Shown here one piece after another: positions 7,389 through 14,924 of a stretch of DNA of 16,753 nucleotides. Each line of letters opens with the position of its first letter. The stretch's first letter is position 1. This stretch comes from an uncultured Clostridia bacterium (lineage in GTDB: Bacteria; Bacillota; Clostridia; Oscillospirales; Ruminococcaceae): the NCBI GenBank assembly GCA_944388825.1, contig CALXKG010000126.1:1-16753 (forward strand). The letters run 5' to 3'. The position numbers were made by a program, and so were the translations under genes. Below the pieces are notes generated by a model. It searched no databases and was not told where the DNA came from. It worked only from the letters and a program-made list of their open reading frames with translations.

Positions 7389-7421
7389 TGGAAAAAGCCG
7401 GGCAAGTCCCGGCTTTTTCCA
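7389..7421 (+). terminator. strong hairpin terminator, probably bidirectional
   Basis: A 14-bp perfect stem (TGGAAAAAGCCGGG and complement) with 5-nt loop CAAGT. The GCCGGG core is flanked by AAAAA and TTTTT, the classic bidirectional form. It isolates the telA side from the convergent GH30 side. Confidence 0.8.
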
Positions 7422-7424
7422 TAC

Positions 7425-7459
7425 AAAAAACGCCCGCCGTGCATCTGCACGGCGGGCGT
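7425..7459 (-). terminator. intrinsic terminator of the GH30-side transcript
   Basis: A 13-bp perfect GC-rich stem (7430-7442 with 7447-7459) and 4-nt loop are followed, on the minus strand, by TTTTTT. It lies 46 bases past the GH30 stop. A smaller 7-bp hairpin (CCTGCCC/GGGCAGG, 7461-7477) sits just before it. Confidence 0.88.
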
Positions 7460-7505
7460 CCCTGCCCCGTGGGCAGGCTTCAGGAGGAAAAAGATGAGTC
7501 GTAAA

Positions 7506-8933
7506 TCAGTCTTCCAGGATGCCGGTCGCGATCGAGTTGGGCGCGGCCGTCAGCTTGACCAGCTTCCCTCTGATGCGGATGTTGTAAGGCAGTTCCGCAT
7601 CCGTCCGGTTGAGGACGACGACGGCGATCGACCCGTCGGGGTTGCGGACGGCGGTCGCCTCCAGCTTGTCGGTGTAGGAGGAAGAGCCGATCCGGACCGC
7701 ACCCGGCTGGATATACTTGGAGAAGTGGCCGATATAATAGTAGCTGACCTTCTTTTCAAAGCCGCCCTTGCCGTCCAGCATGACCGGCGCGCCGCAGTAG
7801 TTGCCGACGTGGTTGGGGCCGCCCTGCTCGTCCAGGTAGAGGTTCCAGTCGATAAACCGGTTCATACCGGCGTTTAAGTTGCCGATCATATCGTGGGCAT
7901 ACCGCTGGCCGAAGGTGATCTCGCTCTGGCCGCCCATGACCGAATACTCGACGCACCCTTCGGTGAACATCAGCGTCTTTTCGGGGAACGCCTCGTGGGT
8001 CATTTTGACGGCGTCAAAGTGGTCGCCCGAATACCAGTGGAAGGCGATGCCGTCGACCATCGGCCGGGTGTCGGCGTCGAGGGTGTCGCAGGCGCGCTCA
8101 AAGATCCGTTCCTTGTTGTGATCCCAGATGTAGATGCCGACCTTGCCGACAAGCCCCGCTTTCTTCATCTCGGGGTAGAGGTGATCCCGCAGGAAGACCT
8201 TTTCCTCTTCGGCGGTCCACTGGCAGGAGTCCCACGGGGTGGCGGCGGCAGCCTCGTTCTGGATCGAGACCCATTTGACCGGGATGCCTTCTTCCAGGTA
8301 CCCCAGGATGTATTTGACGATATATCTGGCCCAGTTGGGGTAGTATTCCGGCTTTAAATGGCCGCCCCAGGTGCGGGAGCCTTTGTCCGGATCGGCGGGG
8401 GCCGCCTTGCGGATCAGTTCCGGGGCGTTCGCGCCGATGACCACCCGCACCGGCGGGGTCTTCCAGGCCGCCGGGGGCGACCAGGGCGAGAGCAGCACCG
8501 AAATGGGCTTTTTGGAAGCGGCGATCGCGTCTTTGATTGCCGGGATGATGTATTTGCGGTCGCGTTCGAGGGAGAAGGTCGCGAGGTCGGGGTCGGCGAC
8601 GACGTCCTCGACCGCCTGGTACATCCCCAGCGAGAAATCGCAGCTGTCGATGTGGGTGCGGATAAGGTTGGAGCCGATGCCGCCTTCGCCGTAGTAAGCG
8701 TCAACCGCCGCCTTGCGGTCCGCGTCGGACAGCTTGGAGAGGGCGTAGCCCGCCGCCTCGGTCATCGCGCCGCCAAAGCCTTCCACCTTCTGGTAGATCA
8801 CCTGGGGGTAGAGGTTTAAGACCTGCATCTCCACCGGGCGGGGTTCGTCCGCCTCGCAGGTGACAGCCGGTTCCGATACCGTCTCGACGATCTTTTCGTC
8901 TTCCCAGAGGGTGGTGTAGAGTTTCATTTTCAT
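7506..8933 (-). CDS. glycoside hydrolase family 30 beta-glycosidase (glucosylceramidase-like)
   Basis: 475-residue retaining beta-glycosidase of the GH30 type: a (beta/alpha)8 barrel with a C-terminal beta-sandwich from about residue 395. Likely acid/base is E227 in SIQNE and likely nucleophile E325 in FTEGC, both with correct family context. KVEGFGGAMTEAAG (49-62) and LLSPWSPPAAWK (147-158) are also typical. There is no signal peptide or membrane segment, so it should act in the cytoplasm on imported oligosaccharides or glycosides. A segment of roughly 20 extra residues (about 160-186) follows the SPWSPPAAWK motif, where homologues usually have a short loop. The start at 8933 has AAGGAG nine bases upstream; Met3 is an alternative. 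It follows the GNAT gene by 66 bp without a terminator, so the two may be cotranscribed. Exact substrate (beta-glucoside, glucan or xyloside) cannot be told. Confidence 0.93.
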   Translation of the reverse strand: MKMKLYTTLWEDEKIVETVSEPAVTCEADEPRPVEMQVLNLYPQVIYQKVEGFGGAMTEAAGYALSKLSDADRKAAVDAYYGEGGIGSNLIRTHIDSCDFSLGMYQAVEDVVADPDLATFSLERDRKYIIPAIKDAIAASKKPISVLLSPWSPPAAWKTPPVRVVIGANAPELIRKAAPADPDKGSRTWGGHLKPEYYPNWARYIVKYILGYLEEGIPVKWVSIQNEAAAATPWDSCQWTAEEEKVFLRDHLYPEMKKAGLVGKVGIYIWDHNKERIFERACDTLDADTRPMVDGIAFHWYSGDHFDAVKMTHEAFPEKTLMFTEGCVEYSVMGGQSEITFGQRYAHDMIGNLNAGMNRFIDWNLYLDEQGGPNHVGNYCGAPVMLDGKGGFEKKVSYYYIGHFSKYIQPGAVRIGSSSYTDKLEATAVRNPDGSIAVVVLNRTDAELPYNIRIRGKLVKLTAAPNSIATGILED

Positions 8934-8999
8934 AGGGGGTCACTCCTTGTCTTTCATTTATAAGGAAAAGGGGGATGCTCTTCCCGAGCCGGAAAAGGC

Positions 9000-9503
9000 T
9001 TATTCTCCCATTTTCGCCAGTTTCCCGATCGCTTCGCCCTCCAGCCGGTAGATGGTCCATTCGTCCATCGGCCTGGCCCCGAGGCTCTTGTAGAAATTGA
9101 TCGACGGGGTGTTCCAGTCGAGGCAGACCCATTCAAACCGCCCGCAGCCTTCTTTTTCGGCGATCTGCGCCAGCGCCCGGATCAGGCTTTTGCCGATCCC
9201 CTTCCCCCGCATTTCGGGGTAGACGAACAGGTCTTCCAGATAAAGCCCTTTGCGGGCGGTCCAGGTGGAGTAGTTGTAAAAATACAGGGCCATACCGGCG
9301 GTTTTCCTGTCGTAATCGGCCATCAGCACCCTGGCCTCCCCCCGGTCAAAGACGGTGGATTCGATCCGCTCCGCTGTCGCGAAGCACTGCTCCGGCGCCT
9401 TTTCATAGAGGGCGAGGGCCTGGATGAGCTTTGCAATTTCTCCGGCATCCGATTTTTCAGCCCGCCGGATGATGAGCGGGCCCTTTTGCATGAGGATTTC
9501 CAT
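9000..9503 (-). CDS. GNAT-family N-acetyltransferase, diamine acetyltransferase (SSAT)-like
   Basis: 167-residue single-domain GNAT enzyme transferring acetyl from acetyl-CoA to an amine. The acetyl-CoA pyrophosphate loop is RGKGIG (99-104), preceded by GLYLEDLFVYPEM. The later WVCLDWNTPSINFYKSLGA carries the probable general-acid Y138, and PMDEWTIYRLEG closes the fold. This pattern is characteristic of the spermidine/spermine or thialysine acetyltransferase branch, so a polyamine or small diamine substrate is plausible but not shown. The start at 9503 has AAAGGAG six bases upstream, favouring it over Met5. It is the first gene after a clear promoter (9534-9562) and is followed by GH30. The two products have no obvious functional link. 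Confidence 0.9.
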   Translation of the reverse strand: MEILMQKGPLIIRRAEKSDAGEIAKLIQALALYEKAPEQCFATAERIESTVFDRGEARVLMADYDRKTAGMALYFYNYSTWTARKGLYLEDLFVYPEMRGKGIGKSLIRALAQIAEKEGCGRFEWVCLDWNTPSINFYKSLGARPMDEWTIYRLEGEAIGKLAKMGE

Positions 9504-9533
9504 GGATATCTCCTTTATGATGATTCTACCTTT

Positions 9534-9562
9534 ATGATACCTTTTTTTGCCGGAAAAGTAAA
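9534..9562 (-). promoter_or_regulatory. sigma-A promoter of the GNAT-GH30 unit
   Basis: TTTACT (complement of 9557-9562), 17 bp, then TATCAT (complement of 9534-9539). Predicted start near 9527 gives a short leader ending in AAAGGAG. It lies back to back with the aro promoter about 65 bp away. Confidence 0.7.
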
Positions 9563-9625
9563 GGGCTAAAAGTCAATTTTTGGCAGGTTTTTCTGTTTTT
9601 TCCCGCCTGCCCCGCTGCCTCTGCC

Positions 9626-9654
9626 TTGACAGCCCCGGGCGTAAATGCTATACT
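9626..9654 (+). promoter_or_regulatory. sigma-A promoter of the aro operon
   Basis: Perfect TTGACA (9626-9631), a 17-bp spacer and TATACT (9649-9654). Predicted start near 9661 leaves a ~70-nt leader before the aroB-aroA start codon. Confidence 0.88.
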
Positions 9655-9688
9655 TTAAAGGATGAAAATGCTGACAAGCTGAAACTGG

Positions 9689-9709
9689 CCCGGTTTCCGG
9701 GTGTTTTTT
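9689..9709 (+). promoter_or_regulatory. small terminator-like hairpin in the aro leader
   Basis: CCCGG (9689-9693) and CCGGG (9697-9701) form a 5-bp GC stem with loop TTT, followed by TG and six T's (9704-9709). It lies 21 bases before the start codon and could attenuate transcription or limit ribosome access. The stem is short, so function is uncertain. Confidence 0.4.
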
Positions 9710-9730
9710 GCAGGATAAAGGGAGGGCGCC

Positions 9731-12118
9731 ATGAAGACGTTGCAGATCCGCCTGTCCGGCGGGCGGGGATATGAGATCCGGATCGGCCGGGGGCTGTTGG
9801 ACCATTTGGGAGAGCTTCTGCGGGAGGTCTGGGACGGCGCGCGGGCGGCGGTCGTCACCGATTCCAACGTTGCGCCTCTGTATGCGGAGCGGGCGGAAGC
9901 GTCGCTGCGGCGGGCGGGCTTCCAGACCAAGCGGGTCGTCTTCCCGGCGGGGGAGAAGAGCAAAAACCTGCGTGGGCTGGAAACCGTCTACGACGGCCTG
10001 CTCTCCCCCGATCCCTTCCCCCTCACCCGGTCTGACCTGGTCGTCGCCCTGGGCGGCGGGGTGGTCGGGGATATGGCCGGGTTTGCCGCCGGCACGGTGC
10101 TGCGGGGGGTGCCCTACGTCCAGGTGCCGACGACCCTGCTGGCCCAGGTGGACTCGTCGGTCGGCGGCAAAGTTGCGGTCGATTTAAAGGAAGGGAAAAA
10201 CCTCGCCGGCCTTTTTTACCAGCCAAGGCTGGTGCTGGTCGACCCCGATACCCTCGACACCCTCCCCGATCGGGTCTTTTTCGACGGGATGGGGGAGGTG
10301 GTCAAGTACGGCCTCATCCGCAGGCCCGCCCTCTGGCGGCTTTTGTCGGAAGTCTGCGGCCGGGCGGCCCTCGCCCCCTTTATGGAGGAGATCCTCTATA
10401 CCTGCTGCGACTGCAAGCGGGAGATCGTCGAGCGGGACGAGCAGGACACCGGCGAACGGATGCTGTTAAACTTCGGTCACACCGTCGGCCACGCCTATGA
10501 AAAGCTGGGCGGATATGAAAAGTGGATGCACGGGGAGGCGGTCGCCTGCGGGATGTACGCCATCCTCCGGGTCGGCGAACAGCACGGGCTTACCCGCCCC
10601 GGCCTCGCGGCGGAGCTGCGGCGGCTTTTGACCCGTCAGGGGATGCCCTGGGACGCCGGGGACGTGCCGGAAGAGGCGCTGACCGAAACCCTCGCCTTCG
10701 ACAAAAAGGGGAGCGGCTCCACCATCCGCCCGGTCTTTGTCCGCACCCCCGGCGACAGCTTTTACACCCCTCTCCCGCGGGAGACTTTCGCCCGCTGGGT
10801 GCTGGAAAAGGACGCTACCCCCGAGATGCAGCCCGCCCCCGCCGCCCTCCCGCCCTTCCGGAAGGCCGGCCGGGTGCGGCCGGGCGCGCTCCGTGGGGAG
10901 CTGACGGTCCCCGGTTCCAAGAGCGCCGGCCACCGGATGGTGATCGCGGCGGCGCTGGCGGATGGGGAGAGCAGCCTTGAAAACCTCACCCCCTCCAGGG
11001 ATATCGCCGCGACCCTGCACGCCGTCCAGTCTTTCGGCGCCAGGATCCTTTCGCAGGATGGGGATACCGTGTCCCTCCGCGGCATCCGGGCGCTTCCGGA
11101 CAGGATCCCGCTGATCGACTGCGGCGAGTCGGGTTCGACCCTGCGGTTCATGATCCCGGTGGCCCTTGCCCTGTCGGGCGGGAAACCGGTCTCCTTCACC
11201 GGCCACGGGCGGCTGATGGAGCGGCCGCTCCAGCCCTATTTTGACATCTTTGCGGAAAAAGGCGTTTCCTATGCGCTGCGGGACGGCGTCCTGACGGTCG
11301 AGGGGGCGCTGCCCCCCGGGGAATACCGTTTAAGCGGCAAGGTCAGCTCCCAGTTTGTCACCGGCCTGCTGCTTGCGCTCCCTCTCCTGCCGGAAGGGGA
11401 GAGCGCGATCGTCGTCACCGACGCCCTCGAGTCGAAGGGGTATGTGGACATGACCCTCTCCGCCCTGCGCCAGTTTGGCGTCGAAGCCGAGAACGTGGGC
11501 GGCAGCTATACCCGCTTCCGGGTCCCGGCGGGGCAGCGCTACCGCCCCGGCCGGTTTGCGGTCGAGGGGGACTATTCCCAGGCCGCTTTTTTCCTCGCCC
11601 ATAACGCGGCGGCAGGGGAGGAAGCGGTCCGGCTGCGCGGCCTCTCCCCCGATTCGGTCCAGGGGGACAGGGCGGCGGCGGAAATCCTCGCCCGATACCG
11701 GCAGGCGGGCGATCTGACGGTCGACGCCTCCGGCGTCCCCGACCTCATTCCGGCGCTGGCGGCGGCGGCGGCCTTCCGCCCGTCCGGCAGGGTGACTTTT
11801 GCCAATGCCGGGCGGCTGCGGTTAAAAGAGAGCGACCGGATTTCCGCGGTCCGGCAGCTTTTATTGTCCCTCGGCGCGGAGGCGGAAGAAGGGGAGGATT
11901 TCCTCACCGTCGCCGGTACCGGCGGCCTGCCGGGCGGCGGGATCGCCGACTGCTTAAACGACCACCGGATCGCGATGAGCGGGGCGGTGGCGGCGGCCCT
12001 GTCGGAAAACGGGGCGGTCCTGCTGGGCACCGAATGTGTGGACAAGTCCTACCCCGCCTTCTGGGAGGACTTTAAAAAGCTCGGCGGCCGGTATCAGGAG
12101 ATCGCCTTACAGAAATAA
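9731..12118 (+). CDS. fused 3-dehydroquinate synthase (AroB) - EPSP synthase (AroA)
   Basis: 795-residue protein joining two non-consecutive shikimate-pathway enzymes. Residues 1-360 are AroB, which converts DAHP to 3-dehydroquinate with NAD and a metal. It shows ALGGGVVGDMAGFAAGT (106-122), VPTTLLAQVDSSVGGK (132-147) and likely zinc ligands E189, H250 (NFGHTVGHAYE) and H267 (MHGEAVACGM). A Pro/Ala-rich linker (361-380) leads to AroA (about 383-795), which joins PEP and shikimate-3-phosphate. That half has PGSKSAGHR (394-402), CGESGSTLRF (464-473), GDYSQAAFF (613-621), likely catalytic D671, LKESDR (698-703) and NDHRIAM (743-749). The E. coli Pro101 position appears to be Phe, a variant I recall in clostridial enzymes. 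Both halves look full length. The start at 9731 follows AAGGGAGGGCGCC. aroC begins 15 bp downstream. No frameshift or stop separates the halves. Confidence 0.95.
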   Translation: MKTLQIRLSGGRGYEIRIGRGLLDHLGELLREVWDGARAAVVTDSNVAPLYAERAEASLRRAGFQTKRVVFPAGEKSKNLRGLETVYDGLLSPDPFPLTRSDLVVALGGGVVGDMAGFAAGTVLRGVPYVQVPTTLLAQVDSSVGGKVAVDLKEGKNLAGLFYQPRLVLVDPDTLDTLPDRVFFDGMGEVVKYGLIRRPALWRLLSEVCGRAALAPFMEEILYTCCDCKREIVERDEQDTGERMLLNFGHTVGHAYEKLGGYEKWMHGEAVACGMYAILRVGEQHGLTRPGLAAELRRLLTRQGMPWDAGDVPEEALTETLAFDKKGSGSTIRPVFVRTPGDSFYTPLPRETFARWVLEKDATPEMQPAPAALPPFRKAGRVRPGALRGELTVPGSKSAGHRMVIAAALADGESSLENLTPSRDIAATLHAVQSFGARILSQDGDTVSLRGIRALPDRIPLIDCGESGSTLRFMIPVALALSGGKPVSFTGHGRLMERPLQPYFDIFAEKGVSYALRDGVLTVEGALPPGEYRLSGKVSSQFVTGLLLALPLLPEGESAIVVTDALESKGYVDMTLSALRQFGVEAENVGGSYTRFRVPAGQRYRPGRFAVEGDYSQAAFFLAHNAAAGEEAVRLRGLSPDSVQGDRAAAEILARYRQAGDLTVDASGVPDLIPALAAAAAFRPSGRVTFANAGRLRLKESDRISAVRQLLLSLGAEAEEGEDFLTVAGTGGLPGGGIADCLNDHRIAMSGAVAAALSENGAVLLGTECVDKSYPAFWEDFKKLGGRYQEIALQK

Positions 12119-12133
12119 CGGGGAGGAAATCGT

Positions 12134-13192
12134 ATGCAGTTTCGCTATTCGGTATTCGGGGAGTCCCACGGCCCGGCGATCGGGGTCGTGCTGGAAAACC
12201 TCCCTTCCGGCATCCCGGTGGATATGGATTTTATTTTGTCCGAGATGGGCCGGCGGCGGGCCAAAAAGGGCGGCCTCTCCACCACCCGCATCGAGGCCGA
12301 CCGGCCGGAGATCTTAAGCGGCGTCTTTGGCGGCTTTACGACCGGCACCCCCCTTGCCGCCGTCATCCAAAACGGCAACACCCACTCCTCCGACTACGAC
12401 GAGATCAAAAGGCTGGCCCGCCCTTCCCACGCCGATTACACCGGCCGGGTGCGGTATCATGGCTTTAACGACTACCGGGGCGGCGGCCACTTTTCCGGGC
12501 GGCTGACGGCGGCGACCGTCTTTGCCGGGGCGGTGATGAAACTCTGGCTCCGGGGGCAGGGGATCGAGATCGGCAGCCATATCTTGCGGCTGGGCGGCAT
12601 CTCCGACACCCCCTTCGACCTCGCCCATCCGCCGGTGGAAAAGTTCGCGGAAATCGCCGCCCGGACGCTGCCGGTCCTGTCGGAAGAGGCGGGGGAGAAG
12701 ATGCAGGCGGCCATCTTAAAAGCCCGGGAGGATCTAACCTCGGTCGGCGGCATCCTGCAGGTCGCGGTCACCGGCCTGCCGGCCGGGGTCGGCTCGCCGG
12801 ATAACAGCCTTGAGGGGATCCTTTCCCGCCACCTGTTCGCCGTCCCGGCGGTCAAGGGGGTCGAATTCGGCCTCGGCTTTGGCTTTGGGGACGCCTATGG
12901 CCATGAAGTCAACGACCAGATGCGGATGGAAGGCGGCAAGCCCGTCTCGGCCACCAACTATAACGGCGGCATTTTGGGCGGCATCAGCAGCGGGATGCCG
13001 GTCGTCTTCCAGGCGGCCGTCAAGCCCACCCCGTCGATCGCCCGGCCGCAGCAGACGGTCGATATGGACGCGCTGGAAGACGCTGCCCTGGTTATTAAAG
13101 GCCGCCACGACCCCTGCATCCTTTCCCGGGCGGCGGTCGTGCTGGAAGCGGCGGCGGCGCTGGCCGTTTCGGAAGCGCTGCTGAACCGGTAA
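12134..13192 (+). CDS. aroC: chorismate synthase
   Basis: Converts EPSP to chorismate using reduced FMN, the last shared step of aromatic synthesis. The 352-residue length is typical of the short bacterial form. Conserved sections include FGESHGPAIG (8-17) with likely catalytic H12, the basic GRRRAKKGGLSTTRIEAD (39-56), RPSHADYTG (96-104) with likely catalytic H99, and GGGHFSGRLTA (116-126), a variant of the usual GGGRSSAR signature. A second FMN-site region lies at VNDQMRMEGGKP (about 257-268). The start at 12134 has GGGGAGGAAAT just upstream and follows the aroB-aroA stop by 15 bp, so it is cotranscribed. Downstream is a 232-bp gap with hairpins before pheA. Confidence 0.97.
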   Translation: MQFRYSVFGESHGPAIGVVLENLPSGIPVDMDFILSEMGRRRAKKGGLSTTRIEADRPEILSGVFGGFTTGTPLAAVIQNGNTHSSDYDEIKRLARPSHADYTGRVRYHGFNDYRGGGHFSGRLTAATVFAGAVMKLWLRGQGIEIGSHILRLGGISDTPFDLAHPPVEKFAEIAARTLPVLSEEAGEKMQAAILKAREDLTSVGGILQVAVTGLPAGVGSPDNSLEGILSRHLFAVPAVKGVEFGLGFGFGDAYGHEVNDQMRMEGGKPVSATNYNGGILGGISSGMPVVFQAAVKPTPSIARPQQTVDMDALEDAALVIKGRHDPCILSRAAVVLEAAAALAVSEALLNR

Positions 13193-13260
13193 CGAGGACG
13201 TAAGAACCGGCGCTTAAGTTAAAATTACGAAGCAACGTGCGGCAATCAAAAGTTTAGGAT

Positions 13261-13310
13261 CGCCCCCTTTTTAAAGGGGTCGCGAGCATCCAAGGAGCAG
13301 AGCTCCTTGG
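13261..13310 (+). repeat. hairpin pair in the aroC-pheA gap
   Basis: The 232-bp gap 13193-13424 has no gene and no clear promoter. It holds two hairpins: CGC-CCCC-TTT with AAA-GGGG-(TC)-GCG (13261-13284), and a 9-bp perfect stem CCAAGGAGC/GCTCCTTGG with loop AGA (13290-13310). Neither is followed by a U tract. They resemble structured intergenic repeats rather than a terminator and may partially separate pheA-aroK expression from aroBA-aroC. Confidence 0.5.
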
Positions 13311-13424
13311 CGGGCGCCTGCTTTCCGTGCTTTCGAAGTTGTCCACAGCTGCCGTACTTTCCAGTGAAGTGTGCGCAGCACCCCAAAAATAATAAAACAA
13401 TAACCCACCAAAAGAAGGTGCGCT

Positions 13425-14300
13425 ATGGAACAAAAAAAGACCCGCGCCGCCTATTCCGGCGTGCCAGGGTGTTTTGCCGAAGAAGCGGCGGCCGGATATT
13501 TTTCCCGCCTTTCCCCGTCGGGGGACTGGGCGGACGTCTGCGGGATGGTCCCCTGCGGCTCCTTCCGCGCCGCGATGCAGGCGGTGGCGGAAGGGAAAGC
13601 CGACTGCGCGGTGCTGCCGGTCGAGAACAGCTCGACCGGGTCGGTGCTCGCCAACTACGACCTGCTAAACGAGTACGGCTTTTTCATCGTCGGGGAATAC
13701 ACCCTGGGGGTCAGGCAGTGCCTGATGGCCCCTGCGGGCGTCGGCTTTTCCGACATCACCGAGGTCTTCTCCCACGAGCAGGGCCTTTCCCAGTCGCGGG
13801 AGTTCCTCTCCCGCTACCCCTGGAAGCAGACGGCCGTCTACAATACCGCCTACGCCGCTCAGCTGGTGGCCGGGTCGGGGCGGCGGGACGCGGCGGCGAT
13901 CGGCTCCCGCCGGGCGGCGGAGATTTACGGCCTTACCGTCCTCTCCCCCCGGGTCAACTTCAAGGACTTAAACGAGACCCGGTTCGTCATCCTGGCCCCG
14001 CGGGTACGCCACTCGCCCGACAACAACAAAGTCTCCCTGATGGTGACGCTGCCCCATGTGCCGGGGTCGCTCTGCCGCCTTTTATCGGTCTTTTCCCGGG
14101 AAGGCATCAACCTTTTAAAGATCGAGTCCCGTCCGGTGCCCCAGAAGAACTGGGAATACCTCTTTTTCATCGACTTTTCCGCCGAGACGATCGACGCCCG
14201 TATCCGGGAGATTTTGCAGGAGGTCGCCGACCTTTCCCAGACGGTGCGGGTGCTGGGCTACTACCGCAGGTTTGAAAGAACGGAGGAACAGGATGGATAA
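13425..14300 (+). CDS. pheA: prephenate dehydratase with C-terminal ACT domain
   Basis: Converts prephenate to phenylpyruvate, committing the branch to phenylalanine. 291 residues, monofunctional: no chorismate mutase domain is fused at the N-terminus, unlike the E. coli P-protein. The catalytic domain (about 6-192) carries VENSSTGSV (66-74), SHEQGLSQ (116-123) and NETRFVI (183-189) with the diagnostic TRF at 185-187. The ACT domain (about 200-280) has VPGSL (212-216) and KIESRP (232-237), the phenylalanine-binding motifs, so feedback inhibition by phenylalanine is expected from the family. The start at 13425 follows AGAAGG. The 3' end overlaps the aroK start by 8 bases, so the two are translationally coupled. 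No chorismate mutase gene is in the window. Confidence 0.96.
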   Translation: MEQKKTRAAYSGVPGCFAEEAAAGYFSRLSPSGDWADVCGMVPCGSFRAAMQAVAEGKADCAVLPVENSSTGSVLANYDLLNEYGFFIVGEYTLGVRQCLMAPAGVGFSDITEVFSHEQGLSQSREFLSRYPWKQTAVYNTAYAAQLVAGSGRRDAAAIGSRRAAEIYGLTVLSPRVNFKDLNETRFVILAPRVRHSPDNNKVSLMVTLPHVPGSLCRLLSVFSREGINLLKIESRPVPQKNWEYLFFIDFSAETIDARIREILQEVADLSQTVRVLGYYRRFERTEEQDG

Positions 14301-14805
14301 CCGGAACATCGTGCTGATCGGCCTGTCCGGCTGCGGCAAGACGACCTTCGCCAGACGCCTGGGCGAGCGGTACCATATGCCGGTCTACGATATGGACGCC
14401 GAGATCGTCCGGGCGGCGGGCAAGCCGGTCGCGGAGATCTTCGCTTCCGAAGGGGAGGCGGGCTTCCGCGACCGGGAGACGGCGGCCGCCCGGTATGCCG
14501 GGAGCCTCACCCGGACGGTCATCTCGACCGGCGGCGGGGTGGTGCTGCGGGAGGAAAACATGGCGGCGCTCCGGCAAAATGCGGTCGTCGTCTTTTTGGA
14601 CCGCGCGCCGGAGGACATCCTGGGGGAAGATCTATCCGACCGGCCGCTGGTGGCGGGCGACCAGCGGAAGATCTACCGGCTGCGGGCCGAACGCCTGCCC
14701 CTTTACACCCGCTACGCCGACCTGGTCGTCCGCAACCGGAAGACCAAGGACGGGACCGAGGCGGCGCTGGCCGAAGCGCTGGAAAAATTGATTAAAACGG
14801 AATAA
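14293..14805 (+). CDS. aroK: shikimate kinase
   Basis: Phosphorylates shikimate to shikimate-3-phosphate with ATP. 170 residues, the normal length. It has Walker A GLSGCGKT (10-17), shikimate-contacting D35 in DMDAEI, R59 in GFRDRE, STGGGVV (78-84), the lid arginine R117 in LSDRPL and C-terminal YTRYADLVV (138-146). I chose the ATG at 14293, with GGAGG at 14282-14286, rather than an in-frame TTG at 14272 that adds seven residues containing this ribosome binding site. It overlaps the pheA stop region by 8 bases. It supplies the substrate for the AroA half of the fusion upstream. A terminator follows, ending the operon. Confidence 0.97.
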   Translation: MDNRNIVLIGLSGCGKTTFARRLGERYHMPVYDMDAEIVRAAGKPVAEIFASEGEAGFRDRETAAARYAGSLTRTVISTGGGVVLREENMAALRQNAVVVFLDRAPEDILGEDLSDRPLVAGDQRKIYRLRAERLPLYTRYADLVVRNRKTKDGTEAALAEALEKLIKTE

Positions 14806-14843
14806 TTTGGCGCAAAATCCTTCTGCGGGCTGTTTGGGGAGTT

Positions 14844-14872
14844 CCCCGGCCGCGCGGGGGGATTTTATTTTT
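14844..14872 (+). terminator. intrinsic terminator of the aro operon
   Basis: CCCCG (14844-14848) and CGGGG (14855-14859) form a GC stem, extendable by two T-G pairs, with a 6-nt loop. A T-rich tail ATTTTATTTTT follows. It lies about 40 bases after the aroK stop and separates the operon from the integrase gene. Confidence 0.65.
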
Positions 14873-14924
14873 ACCGCCGGATGGGGGAATGCCCCTCTGA
14901 CCGGCAGCGGAAAAGGTGGTTTAC

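Noticed and set aside
7051..7877. Short plus-strand open frames through the telA-GH30 gap and into GH30
   Set aside because: They cross terminators and nested repeats, have no ribosome binding site, and the later part is antisense to GH30.
9662..9682. Six-codon leader peptide (MKMLTS) in the aro leader
   Set aside because: It contains no aromatic codons, has no ribosome binding site, and begins almost at the predicted transcription start, so classical attenuation is not supported.
9661..9730. T-box riboswitch upstream of the aro operon
   Set aside because: The leader is only about 70 nt and no T-box core sequence is visible.
14272..14292. TTG start for shikimate kinase seven codons upstream
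   Set aside because: The extension contains the GGAGG that serves the ATG at 14293, and family proteins begin close to that ATG.
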